A stretch of 46,873 nucleotides of DNA, taken from positions 1 through 46,873 of the forward strand of contig CAZUMH010000013.1 in the NCBI GenBank assembly GCA_964621645.1. Reading direction: 5' to 3'. The notes below the pieces were generated by a model. The model had not been told where the DNA came from. It was given only the letters and a program-made list of their open reading frames with translations, and ran no database searches. The position numbers were made by a program, and so were the translations under genes. Positions 23,390-31,799 of this stretch are shown here, piece by piece (within the stretch, counting starts at the first letter, position 1; every line of letters begins with the position of its first letter). The stretch is from CAZUMH01 sp964621645 (GTDB lineage: Bacteria; Zhuqueibacterota; QNDG01; JAGLOF01).

Positions 23390-24358
23390 GTGCCTAAACT
23401 GAATGTCGGAGTAATCGGCGTGGGACACCTGGGCCGTTTCCACGCTCTCAACTACGCCCGCCTTCCCGGGGTCACCCTCGTCGGCCTTTACGATACCAAC
23501 GGGGAAAGGGCCGCATCCGTGGCCGAAGAAACCGGCACGAAAGCCTTTTACTCCATGGAAGATCTGTTAACGAATGTGGACGCTGTCAGCATCGCCGTCC
23601 CCACGGATCATCATTTTGAATGCACCTCCCTGGCGCTGAACAATTCCGTTCACTGTCTGGTCGAGAAACCTATCGCCCGGAATCTTAAAGAGGCCGATGA
23701 AATGATCCGTCTGGCGGAGGAGAAAGGGCTCTGCCTCCAGGTAGGTCATATCGAACGCTTCAATCCGGCCTTCCGGGCTCTCCAGGGGTTTGAATTCAGC
23801 CCTCAGTTTATTGAAACTCACCGCCTGGCTCCCTTCAATCCGAGAGGAACGGAGGTCTCGGTAGTGCTCGACCTCATGATACACGACCTCGATCTCATCC
23901 TCCATCTGGCAAAAAGTCCGGTGCAGAGCATTGACGCCAGCGGGGTGGCCGTTGTCTCGGACACGGTGGATATCGCCAATGTGCGCCTGCGCTTCGACAA
24001 CGGCCTGGTGGCCAACGTTACGGCCAGCCGCATCTCCCAGAAAAAGATGCGCAAGATGCGCCTGTTTCAGAGAGACACCTATGTTACCGTTGATTTCCTG
24101 CAAAAATCCGCCGAGGTCTACCGGCTTGAAGACTCGGCCGCAGCGGCGGACATGGTCCTGGGTGAAATCGGAACAGGAGATAAAAAGAAACAGATAACGT
24201 ATTATCAGCCGCAGCCGCCTGAAGAACAGGGCCTCGAGGTTGAACTGAAGGCCTTCCTTCATTCGATAAACGGGGCAGAGAGTGAAGCCGTTACCGGCAA
24301 AGAGGCCCGGGATGCTCTCGCGGTGGCTCTTACCGTTCTGGAACAGATGGAGGGTTGA
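23390..24358 (+). CDS. Gfo/Idh/MocA-family sugar-nucleotide dehydrogenase
   Basis: The 322-residue protein starts at GTG 23390 with AAAGGA upstream. It has an N-terminal Rossmann domain (GVIGVGHLGRFHA), the family Lys in CLVEKPIARN, and the C-terminal substrate domain with GHIERFNPAF and LDLMIHDLDLIL, where the Asp/His pair is usually catalytic. H-x-E-R-F-N-P-A occurs in UDP-GlcNAc-type 3-dehydrogenases such as GnnA/WlbA. Because it leads an operon with lpxB and lpxK, oxidation of a UDP-sugar for lipid A or LPS is likely. No GnnB-type aminotransferase is present in the window, so GlcN3N formation is not established. Confidence 0.82.
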   Translation: MPKLNVGVIGVGHLGRFHALNYARLPGVTLVGLYDTNGERAASVAEETGTKAFYSMEDLLTNVDAVSIAVPTDHHFECTSLALNNSVHCLVEKPIARNLKEADEMIRLAEEKGLCLQVGHIERFNPAFRALQGFEFSPQFIETHRLAPFNPRGTEVSVVLDLMIHDLDLILHLAKSPVQSIDASGVAVVSDTVDIANVRLRFDNGLVANVTASRISQKKMRKMRLFQRDTYVTVDFLQKSAEVYRLEDSAAAADMVLGEIGTGDKKKQITYYQPQPPEEQGLEVELKAFLHSINGAESEAVTGKEARDALAVALTVLEQMEG

Positions 24359-24359
24359 G

Positions 24360-24935
24360 GTGGATCTACATCATTTTTTCTTTAAAAACCGCAGCTACAC
24401 ACCTGTCCCGCTGATAATAATCATACTTATTCTGGCGCAGCCCAGCTGGCTCAGTTTCTTACTGGGACTGGCTGTCGCTTTGCTGGGTGAATCAATCAGA
24501 TTCTGGGGAGTGGCCTATGCCGGCAGCGCCACCCGCACCACCGGCAGAGCCGGCGGCGCCCGCCTGATCACGGACGGACCCTTTGGTCTCGTACGCAATC
24601 CTCTCTATGTTGGCAACTTCTTTCTCAGTCTTGGCGTGGTAATCATGTGCTGGGCCTGGATGCCCTGGATGGTATTGGTACATTCCTTCCTCTTTTCTCT
24701 GCAGTATTATTTCATCGTGCGACATGAAGAGGAATATCTTGCTCATACCTTTCCTGAATACAAGGAGTACCGCCGCCAGGTACACCGCTGGATTCCCCGT
24801 CTGAGCCCCTGCCAGTTAACGGATCAGATCCGAACCCAACCCAATTATCCCAAGGCCCTGCGCTCCGAACGCAACACGCTGCAGGCCATCGTGGCCGTGT
24901 CCGCTCTGATCCTGATTCGCTGGTATCTATTGTAA
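24360..24935 (+). CDS. ICMT/PEMT-like membrane methyltransferase
   Basis: The 191-residue integral membrane protein starts at GTG 24360, one base after the previous stop, with GGAGGG upstream. Hydrophobic helices at the N-terminus precede the family core DGPFGLVRNPLYVGN, then the acidic/aromatic motif RHEEEYLAHTFPEYKEYRRQV and RWIPR. This is the isoprenylcysteine-carboxyl/phospholipid methyltransferase pattern that binds S-adenosylmethionine. Its position between a sugar dehydrogenase and lpxB suggests modification of a lipid or LPS intermediate, but that is inference. Confidence 0.82.
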   Translation: MDLHHFFFKNRSYTPVPLIIIILILAQPSWLSFLLGLAVALLGESIRFWGVAYAGSATRTTGRAGGARLITDGPFGLVRNPLYVGNFFLSLGVVIMCWAWMPWMVLVHSFLFSLQYYFIVRHEEEYLAHTFPEYKEYRRQVHRWIPRLSPCQLTDQIRTQPNYPKALRSERNTLQAIVAVSALILIRWYLL

Positions 24936-24940
24936 GTACT

Positions 24941-26086
24941 ATGTCCGAAAAACTAAAAATAATGCTGGTCGCCGGGGAGGAATCCGGCGACGCCCGCGCT
25001 GCCGAACTGGTCCGCTCCCTTCAAAAAAAACATCCCGATGTGACATTGTTCGGCATCGGCGGCGATCGCCTGGCCGGACTGGGAGTGGAGCTCATCTACC
25101 ACATGAAGGATATGGCTTTTCTCGGATTTGGAGAGGTCGTCCGGCATCTGCCCTTCATTATGAAGGTCTTCCGCCGCCTCACCGAGGAGATGAAAATCCG
25201 CAAGCCGGATCTGGTTCTGCTGGTGGACTACCCCGGATTCAATCTGCGCCTGGCGGGAAAAGCCAAGCAGCTGGGGTTTCCGGTGGTGTACTACATAAGT
25301 CCTCAAGTCTGGGCCTGGGGAGGCGGCAGAGTAAAAAAAATGGCCCGAAATATAGATCGCATGCTGGTGGTTTTTCCTTTCGAGGAAAAACTCTACCATA
25401 AACACGGCCTGGACACCCGCTTTGTTGGTCACCCCCTCAAAGATTCTCCTCCCCCCTCCATGACACGGGATGAATTCTTTCAGCGGCTTGGATTTGATCC
25501 TGATCGGCCGCTGGTCGGTCTACTGCCCGGATCACGCCGCCAGGAAATTGAGCGGCTCCTGCCGCGGATGACCGAAGCCTTCCACTTGGTTCACACCGAG
25601 CTAAAGGGAAAAGTTCAGGCGGCTCTTGGTCAAGCTCCTGCGATTCCGGAGAGCGTCTATCAGGAACACGTGAGGAAAAATACTGAATTGATAACATATA
25701 CCGTTCATACACGCGAACTCATGGCCTACGCTGATGTGATCCTGGTAGCCTCCGGGACGGCAACGTTGGAGACGGCCCTGTTCCAGACGCCCATGATCAT
25801 CTGTTACCGCATGGCTCCCGTTTCCTATCTGATCGGAAGAGTGCTGGTGCGGGTGCCCTATATCGGATTGGCCAATATCGTGGCCGGCCGGTCCGTGGTC
25901 CCCGAACTTATTCAGGGACAGGCTTCAACCCGCCTGATGGCGCAGAATCTTTATGATCTGCTGACGCGGCCCGAAAAAAGAGAAAAAATGCGAAAAGATC
26001 TGGCCCTGGTGAGCAGCAGACTGGGACAGCCGGGTGCGGCGGAGCGTGCCGCCGACGCCGTTCTTGAAGTGGCGAAAAGGAGTTAG
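24941..26086 (+). CDS. lpxB: Lipid-A-disaccharide synthase LpxB
   Basis: The 381-residue GT19 glycosyltransferase joins UDP-diacylglucosamine and lipid X into the lipid A disaccharide at the inner face of the inner membrane. Family features: LVAGEESGDARAAELV at the N-terminus, LFGIGGDRLAGLG, GFGEVVRHLP, LVDYPGFNLRLA, YYISPQVWAWG, RFVGHPLKD, LLPGSRRQEIERLLP, and SGTATLETALFQTPMIICYR. Length is normal. It starts at ATG 24941, five bases after the methyltransferase stop. Confidence 0.96.
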   Translation: MSEKLKIMLVAGEESGDARAAELVRSLQKKHPDVTLFGIGGDRLAGLGVELIYHMKDMAFLGFGEVVRHLPFIMKVFRRLTEEMKIRKPDLVLLVDYPGFNLRLAGKAKQLGFPVVYYISPQVWAWGGGRVKKMARNIDRMLVVFPFEEKLYHKHGLDTRFVGHPLKDSPPPSMTRDEFFQRLGFDPDRPLVGLLPGSRRQEIERLLPRMTEAFHLVHTELKGKVQAALGQAPAIPESVYQEHVRKNTELITYTVHTRELMAYADVILVASGTATLETALFQTPMIICYRMAPVSYLIGRVLVRVPYIGLANIVAGRSVVPELIQGQASTRLMAQNLYDLLTRPEKREKMRKDLALVSSRLGQPGAAERAADAVLEVAKRS

Positions 26087-26087
26087 G

Positions 26088-27149
26088 GTGGTTTCCCTCT
26101 GGCGACAATCATGGTTCGGCTTCATCTTCTGGCCCCTTTCCTTTCTCTACGGTCTGGCCATGTCCCTGCGCCGGTTTTTCTACTCCCGTTCCCTCCTGCC
26201 CTCTCAGTCGGTGCCGGTCCCGGTGATCAGTGTCGGAAATCTGAGCGTGGGAGGCACCGGCAAGACACCTATGGTAATCCGTCTCGCCGAGGATCTCAAT
26301 AGACATGGCTTACGGCCTGCGGTACTGACCCGCGGTTACGGAAGGAAAAATGCGACCCCTCTCAAGGTACAAGGCGGCGACGGGGATGAGATCCCGACAC
26401 GCATGACCGGAGACGAACCCCAGCTCATCACCCGCCGGTTGCCGGATATTCCGGTTGTGGTATGCAGGGATCGGGTCAGGGGCGCCCGGCTGGCTCTTGA
26501 AAATAACGTGTCGGATAGTCTGATTCTGGACGACGGATTTCAGCACCTGCGTCTCCGCCGTCAGGTGGATCTGGTGCTTATCGATGCCAGTAATCCCTGG
26601 GGCAATAGACGCCTCCTGCCAGCCGGACCGCTTCGGGAACCTCTGTCAACCGTGAAACAGGCCCAAGCCGTGATCATCACCCGTGCCGATCAGGGTAAGG
26701 ACATTGACGCCGTGGTTGCCAAAATCAGAACCTATACCAGCGCTCCCGTTTTCACTTCGGTGCATACTCCTGCTGCTTTCGTCTCTCTCAGGAACGGCTC
26801 CCGCGGGGATCCCGGCAGTCTGAGAGGAGACCGAGCGTTCTGTTTCGCCGGCATCGGCAATCCGGATTCCTTCTACGCCACGGTCAGAAATTGCGGCATA
26901 GCCGTAATTGCCACCCACTCCTTCCCGGATCACCACTGGTACACTGCCCGGGATATTGAATCCATCATCGAGCAGGCGCAACAGGCTCGTGTATCACTGG
27001 TAATCACAACGGAGAAAGATGCCGTCCGTCTTCCGGAAATTGCTGAATGGGAGGGGGATATCTATTTTCTCCAGATTGATCTGAAAATCCGGGAAGAGGA
27101 ATGGGACGCTTTTCTTGACCGGATCATAGAAAGGGGGACAGCAGGATGA
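26088..27149 (+). CDS. lpxK: Tetraacyldisaccharide 4'-kinase LpxK
   Basis: The 353-residue membrane-associated kinase phosphorylates the 4' position of the lipid A disaccharide. It starts at GTG 26088, one base past the lpxB stop, with AAGGAG upstream. An N-terminal hydrophobic segment (FIFWPLSFLYGLAMSL) is followed by the Walker A VGNLSVGGTGKTP, VLTRGYGRKN, TGDEPQLITRR, SLILDDGFQHLRLRRQVDLV and the C-terminal TTEKDAVRLPE. Its 3' end overlaps the next gene by four bases. Confidence 0.95.
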   Translation: MVSLWRQSWFGFIFWPLSFLYGLAMSLRRFFYSRSLLPSQSVPVPVISVGNLSVGGTGKTPMVIRLAEDLNRHGLRPAVLTRGYGRKNATPLKVQGGDGDEIPTRMTGDEPQLITRRLPDIPVVVCRDRVRGARLALENNVSDSLILDDGFQHLRLRRQVDLVLIDASNPWGNRRLLPAGPLREPLSTVKQAQAVIITRADQGKDIDAVVAKIRTYTSAPVFTSVHTPAAFVSLRNGSRGDPGSLRGDRAFCFAGIGNPDSFYATVRNCGIAVIATHSFPDHHWYTARDIESIIEQAQQARVSLVITTEKDAVRLPEIAEWEGDIYFLQIDLKIREEEWDAFLDRIIERGTAG

Positions 27150-28531
27150 AAAACCGCATCCTGGTGGTAGACGACGACAAGAATGTTCGCCGCCTGGTGA
27201 GCGACATTTTAGAGAAGAGCGGCTCCTATGAACTGATCACCGCCTCAACCGGAGAGGCCTGTTTGAATAAGTTGCAGGAACAGCCTGTGGATCTTCTCCT
27301 TCTGGACATCCAGATGCCCGGCATGGACGGCATAGAAGTTCTCGATCAGGTAAAAAAGAAACACCCCGATCTGCCTGTCATCATCATGACGGCCCACGGC
27401 ACCATCGAAAGGGCCGTCGATTCCATGAAGAAAGGCTGTTATGATTTTCTCACCAAACCATTTTCCTCTGACCGGCTTAAGGTAACGGTGAAAAACGCTC
27501 TGGATGCCCATACCCTGGAATCTGAAGTCCAAAGCCTGCGCTCCGAACTCAAAGACCGCTTCGATTTTGACAACATCGTGGGACAAAGCGGTGTCATGCA
27601 GGAGCTGTTCCGGGCGGTTGAGAAGCTGGTCAACAGTGAAGTAACGGTGCTGATCCAGGGAGAAAGCGGCACCGGTAAAGAACTCTTCGCCCGGGCTATC
27701 CACAATCACTGCGAAGCCCGCCGCGACAAACCGTATGTGGCAGTGAACTGTACAGCCCTACCCGATGCACTGCTGGAGAGCGAACTTTTCGGTCACGAGA
27801 AGGGCGCCTTCACCGGCGCGGCTGGCAAGCGCATTGGCAAATTTGAACTTGCCGACGGCGGCACTGTATTTCTGGATGAAATCGGCGATATGAGCCAATC
27901 CACCCAGGCCAAGATTCTCAGAGTGCTCCAGGAACGAGAATTCGAGCGGGTAGGCGGCAACAGCCTGGTGAAAGTTAATATCCGTCTCATCTCGGCTACC
28001 AATAAAAACCTGGAGGAGGAAGTCCGGGCCGGCCGCTTCCGGGAAGATCTCTTCTACCGGGTCAGTGTCTTTCCCATCAAACTCCCCCCCCTGCGGGAAA
28101 GAAAGGGGGACCTCCCTCTTCTGGTTGATCACTTCCTGAAACGCTACTGCCAGCGTGAAAACAAATCCCTGAAGAAGATCCACCCCGAGGCGCTGAAGAT
28201 TCTGCTTTCCTACCACTGGCCGGGGAATGTCAGGGAACTGGAGAACGCAATCGAACGGGCCGTGGTCATCTCCGGCACAGACTCCGTTGGAGAGAGTGAC
28301 CTGCCGCCTCATATCACCGCCTTCAGCAGAGATGACCATTCTCTGGAGATGGGCCTGGGAGAGATTCAGGAAAGCCTGCCCCGCTGGATAGAAAAACTGG
28401 AAGTGGACATTCTCCGCAAAACGCTTTTAGAATTTGAAGGAAATATATCGCGTACCGCTAAGAAACTGGGAATCGGCCGGGCCACCGTCTACCGCAAAGC
28501 CAAGAAATACAATCTGCCCATATCCAGATAG
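27146..28531 (+). CDS. Sigma-54-dependent response regulator (AtoC/NtrC class)
   Basis: The 461-residue protein has a receiver domain with VVDDDKNVRR and the phospho-acceptor in LLLDIQMPGMDG. An AAA+ domain follows with Walker A GESGTGKE, GAFTGA and TVFLDEIGD, then a Fis-type HTH (GNISRTAKKLGIGRATVYRK). ATG 27146 overlaps the lpxK stop (ATGA), so it is translationally coupled to lipid A genes. The partner kinase is not in the window and its targets are unknown. It is a paralogue of, but clearly distinct from, the regulator at 20631-22079. Confidence 0.93.
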   Translation: MKNRILVVDDDKNVRRLVSDILEKSGSYELITASTGEACLNKLQEQPVDLLLLDIQMPGMDGIEVLDQVKKKHPDLPVIIMTAHGTIERAVDSMKKGCYDFLTKPFSSDRLKVTVKNALDAHTLESEVQSLRSELKDRFDFDNIVGQSGVMQELFRAVEKLVNSEVTVLIQGESGTGKELFARAIHNHCEARRDKPYVAVNCTALPDALLESELFGHEKGAFTGAAGKRIGKFELADGGTVFLDEIGDMSQSTQAKILRVLQEREFERVGGNSLVKVNIRLISATNKNLEEEVRAGRFREDLFYRVSVFPIKLPPLRERKGDLPLLVDHFLKRYCQRENKSLKKIHPEALKILLSYHWPGNVRELENAIERAVVISGTDSVGESDLPPHITAFSRDDHSLEMGLGEIQESLPRWIEKLEVDILRKTLLEFEGNISRTAKKLGIGRATVYRKAKKYNLPISR

Positions 28532-28541
28532 GAGATCTCCC

Positions 28542-30185
28542 GTGTCACAAATGTCGGACTTTTTAATAATCGGAAGCGGAGCCGCCGGTCTGTCCTTCGC
28601 CCTGCGGGCCGCCTCTGCCGGAAGCGTCACCGTGCTCACCAAGAAAAAACGGGCGGAATCGAATACCAATTACGCCCAGGGGGGCATTGCTTCTGTGTTC
28701 GATTCGGACGACTCTTTCGAAAGCCACATCCAGGATACCCTCAGAGTAGGTATCGGTCTCTGTAATCCCCGCGCCGTGGAAATGATCGTGCGGGACGGAC
28801 CGGCCCGCATTCAGGACCTGGTGAACTGGGGTGTCGCCTTCACTCACAAACCAGGCAGCCGGGAACTCGATCTGGGGAGGGAAGGAGGCCATTCTAAAAA
28901 CCGCATCGTTCATGCCATGGACAAAACAGGCATGATGGTTGAACAGGCCTTCCTGGACAAAGTCAAGAGCCATAGAAATATAACCGTTCTCGAAGATCAC
29001 AGCGCCATAGAACTGATCACAGAACACCATTTGCTCGCCGGCAATAAGACATCGGCTGATAGTATTCACTGCTGGGGAGCCTATGCCCTTGATGGAAAGA
29101 CCGGCAAAGTCGAAGTGTATCTGGCCCGCGTCATCCTTCTGGCCTCAGGTGGAGCGGGACAGGTCTACCTCCATACCAGCAATCCTTCCATCGCCACCGG
29201 TGATGGCGTGGCCATGGCTTACCGGGCCGGCGCGAACATCGCCAACTTGGAATTCATGCAGTTTCACCCCACTACGCTCTATCATCCAGAGGGTGATTCA
29301 TTTCTTATCTCCGAAGCAGTGAGGGGATTCGGCGGCATCCTGCGAAACAGCAGGGGAGAGGCTTTTATGAAGCGATACCACCCGCAGGCCGACCTGGCTC
29401 CCCGGGATGTGGTAGCCAGAGCCATCGATTCCGAGATTAAAAAAAGCGGTGGAGAATATGTTTCGCTGGATGTGACCCATCATGATAAAGATAAATTGAG
29501 AAAACGGTTTCCCCAGATAAACGAAAAGCTTCTGTCCTTGAATATCGACATGACCCGGGAACCCATTCCGGTGGTGCCGGCTGCGCATTATATGTGCGGC
29601 GGTGTGCTTACCGATCTAAATGGCCGCACCTCTATTAAGGGATTATATGCCACCGGAGAGGTAGCCTGCACCGGGGTGCACGGAGCCAACCGGCTGGCCT
29701 CGAACTCTCTTCTGGAAGCGCTCGTTTACTCGGAGAAGGCGTTTCGTTGCGCAAAAAAATGCATCGCCAGCCAGTCCGCAGCCTTACCCGACATTCCGGT
29801 ATGGGATGACCGCGGTACATTTGATCATGATGAATGGGTTCTGATCTCGCATGACCGGCGTGAGATTCAGCGGCTCATGTGGGACTATGTGGGCATCGTC
29901 AGATCCGATGAAAGGCTCACACGCAATCTGGCCAGGATGGAACTCATTACCAGCCAGATAGAACATTACTATAAAAGAACAACGGTGACCCCGGCGCTTC
30001 TGGAATTGCGTAATATCTCCTGCCTGGCCCTGCTTATCACCCGCTCGGCCCTCTTCCGCAAGGAGAGCCGCGGCCTCCACTACACCACCGATTACCCCCA
30101 GCGTAATGATAAGGATTGGCTGGGGAATACCGTAATCACCGCGGAGAGGCTGTTTCTGCAGCCGCTTTCCGCCACGACTCACTAG
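28542..30185 (+). CDS. nadB: L-aspartate oxidase NadB
   Basis: The 547-residue flavoprotein oxidises L-aspartate to iminoaspartate, the first step of NAD synthesis with NadA. Landmarks: LIIGSGAAGLSFALRA (FAD), TNYAQGGIASVF, GREGGHSKNRIVHAMDKTG (active-site Arg/His), EFMQFHPTTLYHP, PVVPAAHYMCGGV and GEVACTGVHGANRLASNS. I use GTG 28542 because AGGAG lies seven bases before it; ATG 28551 would be too far from that site. It is ten bases after the response regulator stop. No nadA or nadC is in the window. Confidence 0.94.
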   Translation: MSQMSDFLIIGSGAAGLSFALRAASAGSVTVLTKKKRAESNTNYAQGGIASVFDSDDSFESHIQDTLRVGIGLCNPRAVEMIVRDGPARIQDLVNWGVAFTHKPGSRELDLGREGGHSKNRIVHAMDKTGMMVEQAFLDKVKSHRNITVLEDHSAIELITEHHLLAGNKTSADSIHCWGAYALDGKTGKVEVYLARVILLASGGAGQVYLHTSNPSIATGDGVAMAYRAGANIANLEFMQFHPTTLYHPEGDSFLISEAVRGFGGILRNSRGEAFMKRYHPQADLAPRDVVARAIDSEIKKSGGEYVSLDVTHHDKDKLRKRFPQINEKLLSLNIDMTREPIPVVPAAHYMCGGVLTDLNGRTSIKGLYATGEVACTGVHGANRLASNSLLEALVYSEKAFRCAKKCIASQSAALPDIPVWDDRGTFDHDEWVLISHDRREIQRLMWDYVGIVRSDERLTRNLARMELITSQIEHYYKRTTVTPALLELRNISCLALLITRSALFRKESRGLHYTTDYPQRNDKDWLGNTVITAERLFLQPLSATTH

Positions 30186-30220
30186 AAAATTTACCAAACG
30201 CTGCTATCCGTGAGTGTCCT

Positions 30221-30257
30221 AAAAAGGTCCCCTGATCCGGAATCGGAGACCTTTTTT
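30221..30257 (+). terminator. Rho-independent terminator after nadB
   Basis: AAAAAGGTC (30221-30229) pairs with GACCTTTTT at 30248-30256, with further inner pairs, and the arm ends in TTTTTT. This closes the lpx-nadB transcript. Confidence 0.88.
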
Positions 30258-30303
30258 ACAACAGGGATATATCCAGAGAGTATATAAGAGCTGACGGGAA
30301 CAG

Positions 30304-30798
30304 TCACTGTCTTCGGAAATAGTAAAGCGCCCCACCGCAATAGGCCGCAAGAGAGGCGAATATCAGTATTGGGAACCAGAACAGTCCGGACAGGATGGAA
30401 TTCTGGTAAAGAACAAAAAGAACGATAGTGAGGGGAAAGGAAACACTCCAGGCCAAGGCCGCCGCGCGGTGCAGATCGAACATCTGTTTCTCGTCGATTC
30501 CACGGGCCACTTTGTGTTTCCTAATGACGAGCAGCCAGTACATCTCCATAAAAGCGAAAGGCAGGATAATCAATTCCCAAATATGAAGCTCTATGATCTG
30601 CAGCGGCCATATAAAAGCGGCCACGAGACCCGCGGCGCCGCAGATAATGCCGGCCAGGTGCGTTGCTGCGTATACTCTTTCATCGATACTGAATTTTTCC
30701 GATCGCTTTCTGTTCAGCATCACGAAAAAAAGCAGTGCAGCGATCACGACGAGGACAAATAATATTATTTTAATAATTTTTTCGGCAACGGTATCCAT
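30304..30798 (-). CDS. Four-to-five-helix membrane protein paired with an XRE regulator
   Basis: The 164-residue product starts at ATG 30798 with GAGGAGG upstream. Hydrophobic segments lie near 9-28, 44-64, 71-92, 111-133 and 137-158. Between helices 1 and 2 is KRSEKFSIDERVYAATHLA, which resembles the cytoplasmic loop of DUF2178-like proteins that accompany small XRE regulators. It follows the XRE gene by 42 bases. Function is unknown; such pairs are often stress-responsive. Confidence 0.68.
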   Translation of the reverse strand: MDTVAEKIIKIILFVLVVIAALLFFVMLNRKRSEKFSIDERVYAATHLAGIICGAAGLVAAFIWPLQIIELHIWELIILPFAFMEMYWLLVIRKHKVARGIDEKQMFDLHRAAALAWSVSFPLTIVLFVLYQNSILSGLFWFPILIFASLAAYCGGALYYFRRQ

Positions 30799-30840
30799 TG
30801 TTTTTCCTCCTCAGGTGTATTACATAGAAAAAATGTTGCG

Positions 30841-31047
30841 TCAATCTTCCTGTAAAAAGAAAATTTCTTCCACTGCTTTTCCAAAAACTCTGGCTATTTT
30901 CAAAGCCAGCAAAGTTGAAGGAACATACCGTCCCTTCTCGAGAGAGATGACCGTTTGCCGGGTGACACCCACTTTTTTCGACAGCAACTCCTGAGACATA
31001 TTGTCTGCCTCAAAGCGGCAGCGTCTCAGATTATTGCCAAGTTTCAT
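30841..31047 (-). CDS. Small XRE-family transcriptional regulator
   Basis: The 68-residue protein is a single Cro/C1-type helix-turn-helix: LRRCRFEADNMSQELLSKKV then GVTRQTVISLEKGRYVPST and LALKIARVFGKAVEEIFFL. Size and pattern match the YozG-type DNA-binding proteins that dimerise on short palindromes. The start ATG 31047 has AAAGGGGG upstream. A palindrome over its own promoter suggests autoregulation, and the membrane protein downstream would be co-regulated. Confidence 0.9.
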   Translation of the reverse strand: MKLGNNLRRCRFEADNMSQELLSKKVGVTRQTVISLEKGRYVPSTLLALKIARVFGKAVEEIFFLQED

Positions 31048-31088
31048 TGACGCCCCCTTTCATAACCCAGTATGGTAATAGTCAGGAC

Positions 31089-31106
31089 TGTAAAGCATGC
31101 TTTACA
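31089..31106. promoter_or_regulatory. Perfect 18-bp palindrome, probable XRE operator
   Basis: TGTAAAGCATGCTTTACA is a perfect palindrome immediately downstream of the -10 box, covering the predicted start of the XRE transcript. Further dyads lie upstream: GACAATTGTC around the -35 box and TTACA-TTT-TGTAA near 31145. Confidence 0.75.
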
Positions 31107-31107
31107 A

Positions 31108-31136
31108 AATATAGCCTATTGTCAGACAATTGTCAA
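31108..31136 (-). promoter_or_regulatory. Consensus promoter of the XRE/membrane protein operon
   Basis: On the minus strand: TTGACA (31136-31131), 17-base spacer, TATATT (31113-31108). The -35 box is perfect. The strength implies a need for repression, consistent with the palindrome beside it. Confidence 0.8.
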
Positions 31137-31295
31137 GTATTTTTTACATTTTGTAAGATTTTCTTTACTTTGTTTTATACCAATTCTTTGTGCGTCGGCA
31201 TTTTTGGAATAAAATCATCCTGCACGAAGGAAATGACCGTCTGAAAGAAATTTTGGAATTCTGAACTAAAATTTCATAGAAATGCAAAAAAAAAC

Positions 31296-31324
31296 TTGCA
31301 TTTAATGATTATGCATACTATTTT
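31296..31324 (+). promoter_or_regulatory. Promoter of the cold-shock gene
   Basis: TTGCAT (31296-31301), 17-base spacer, TATTTT (31319-31324), preceded by an A-rich tract like an UP element. It produces a leader of about 160 bases. Confidence 0.55.
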
Positions 31325-31330
31325 TAATAT

Positions 31331-31491
31331 TATTAAGAAGTAGTACACCGTTTGTGAGCCTTTGAGAAGTCCCATATTTTTTGGGGACAGGGTGCTGAGC
31401 AACACAACGTCTCGAAATTTTCGAAGCGCAACCTCTTCGAAAAGGCGTCAGCCGGCTGTACAAGGTTGGGAAACAACAGAGAGGGAAAGCA
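31331..31491 (+). promoter_or_regulatory. Long 5' leader of the cold-shock mRNA
   Basis: About 160 untranslated bases lie between promoter and start codon. They include CGAAATTTTCG and the arms TTCGAAG/CTTCGAA (about 31415-31442), able to form alternative hairpins. Long structured leaders act as temperature switches in cspA-type genes; the sequence itself is not a known riboswitch. Confidence 0.5.
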
Positions 31492-31692
31492 ATGGAAACA
31501 GGTAAGGTCAAATGGTTCAACAGGACCAAAGGTTTTGGTTTCATCGAACGCGAAGAGGGCGACGATGTATTCGTCCACTACAGCGCAATTAACATGGATG
31601 GCTTTAAGGTCCTTGACGAAGGAGATGAAGTCCAATTCGAGGTGACCGACGGCCCCAAAGGCCCACAAGCGGCAAACGTTACCAAAGTGTAA
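31492..31692 (+). CDS. Cold-shock protein (CspA family)
   Basis: The 66-residue OB-fold protein binds single-stranded RNA/DNA and melts mRNA structure in the cold. The canonical motifs are METGKVKWFNRTKGFGFIER (RNP1 within KGFGFI) and DVFVHYSAI (RNP2), followed by VQFEVTDGPKGPQAANV. Length is typical. The ribosome site GAGAGGGAAA precedes ATG 31492. It is monocistronic, with its own promoter, leader and terminator. Confidence 0.96.
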   Translation: METGKVKWFNRTKGFGFIEREEGDDVFVHYSAINMDGFKVLDEGDEVQFEVTDGPKGPQAANVTKV

Positions 31693-31708
31693 CTTTTTCT
31701 TGCCAACC

Positions 31709-31742
31709 AAAACCCCCCGCCTCATTTGGCGGGGGGTTTTTT
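31709..31742 (+). terminator. Rho-independent terminator of the cold-shock gene
   Basis: CCCCCCGCC (31713-31721) pairs with GGCGGGGGG (31728-31736) around a 6-base loop, followed by TTTTTT (31737-31742). AAAA precedes the stem, so it may also slow transcription on the other strand. Confidence 0.93.
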
Positions 31743-31799
31743 ATTAGTCTCTTTCTATGTTGGATCTGATGAAATTTAATCCAGCCCTCTTTACAGGTA

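Noticed and set aside
31047..31244. 65-codon frame on the plus strand over the XRE promoter
   Set aside because: It covers operators and AT-rich promoter DNA, has no ribosome site and no motif.
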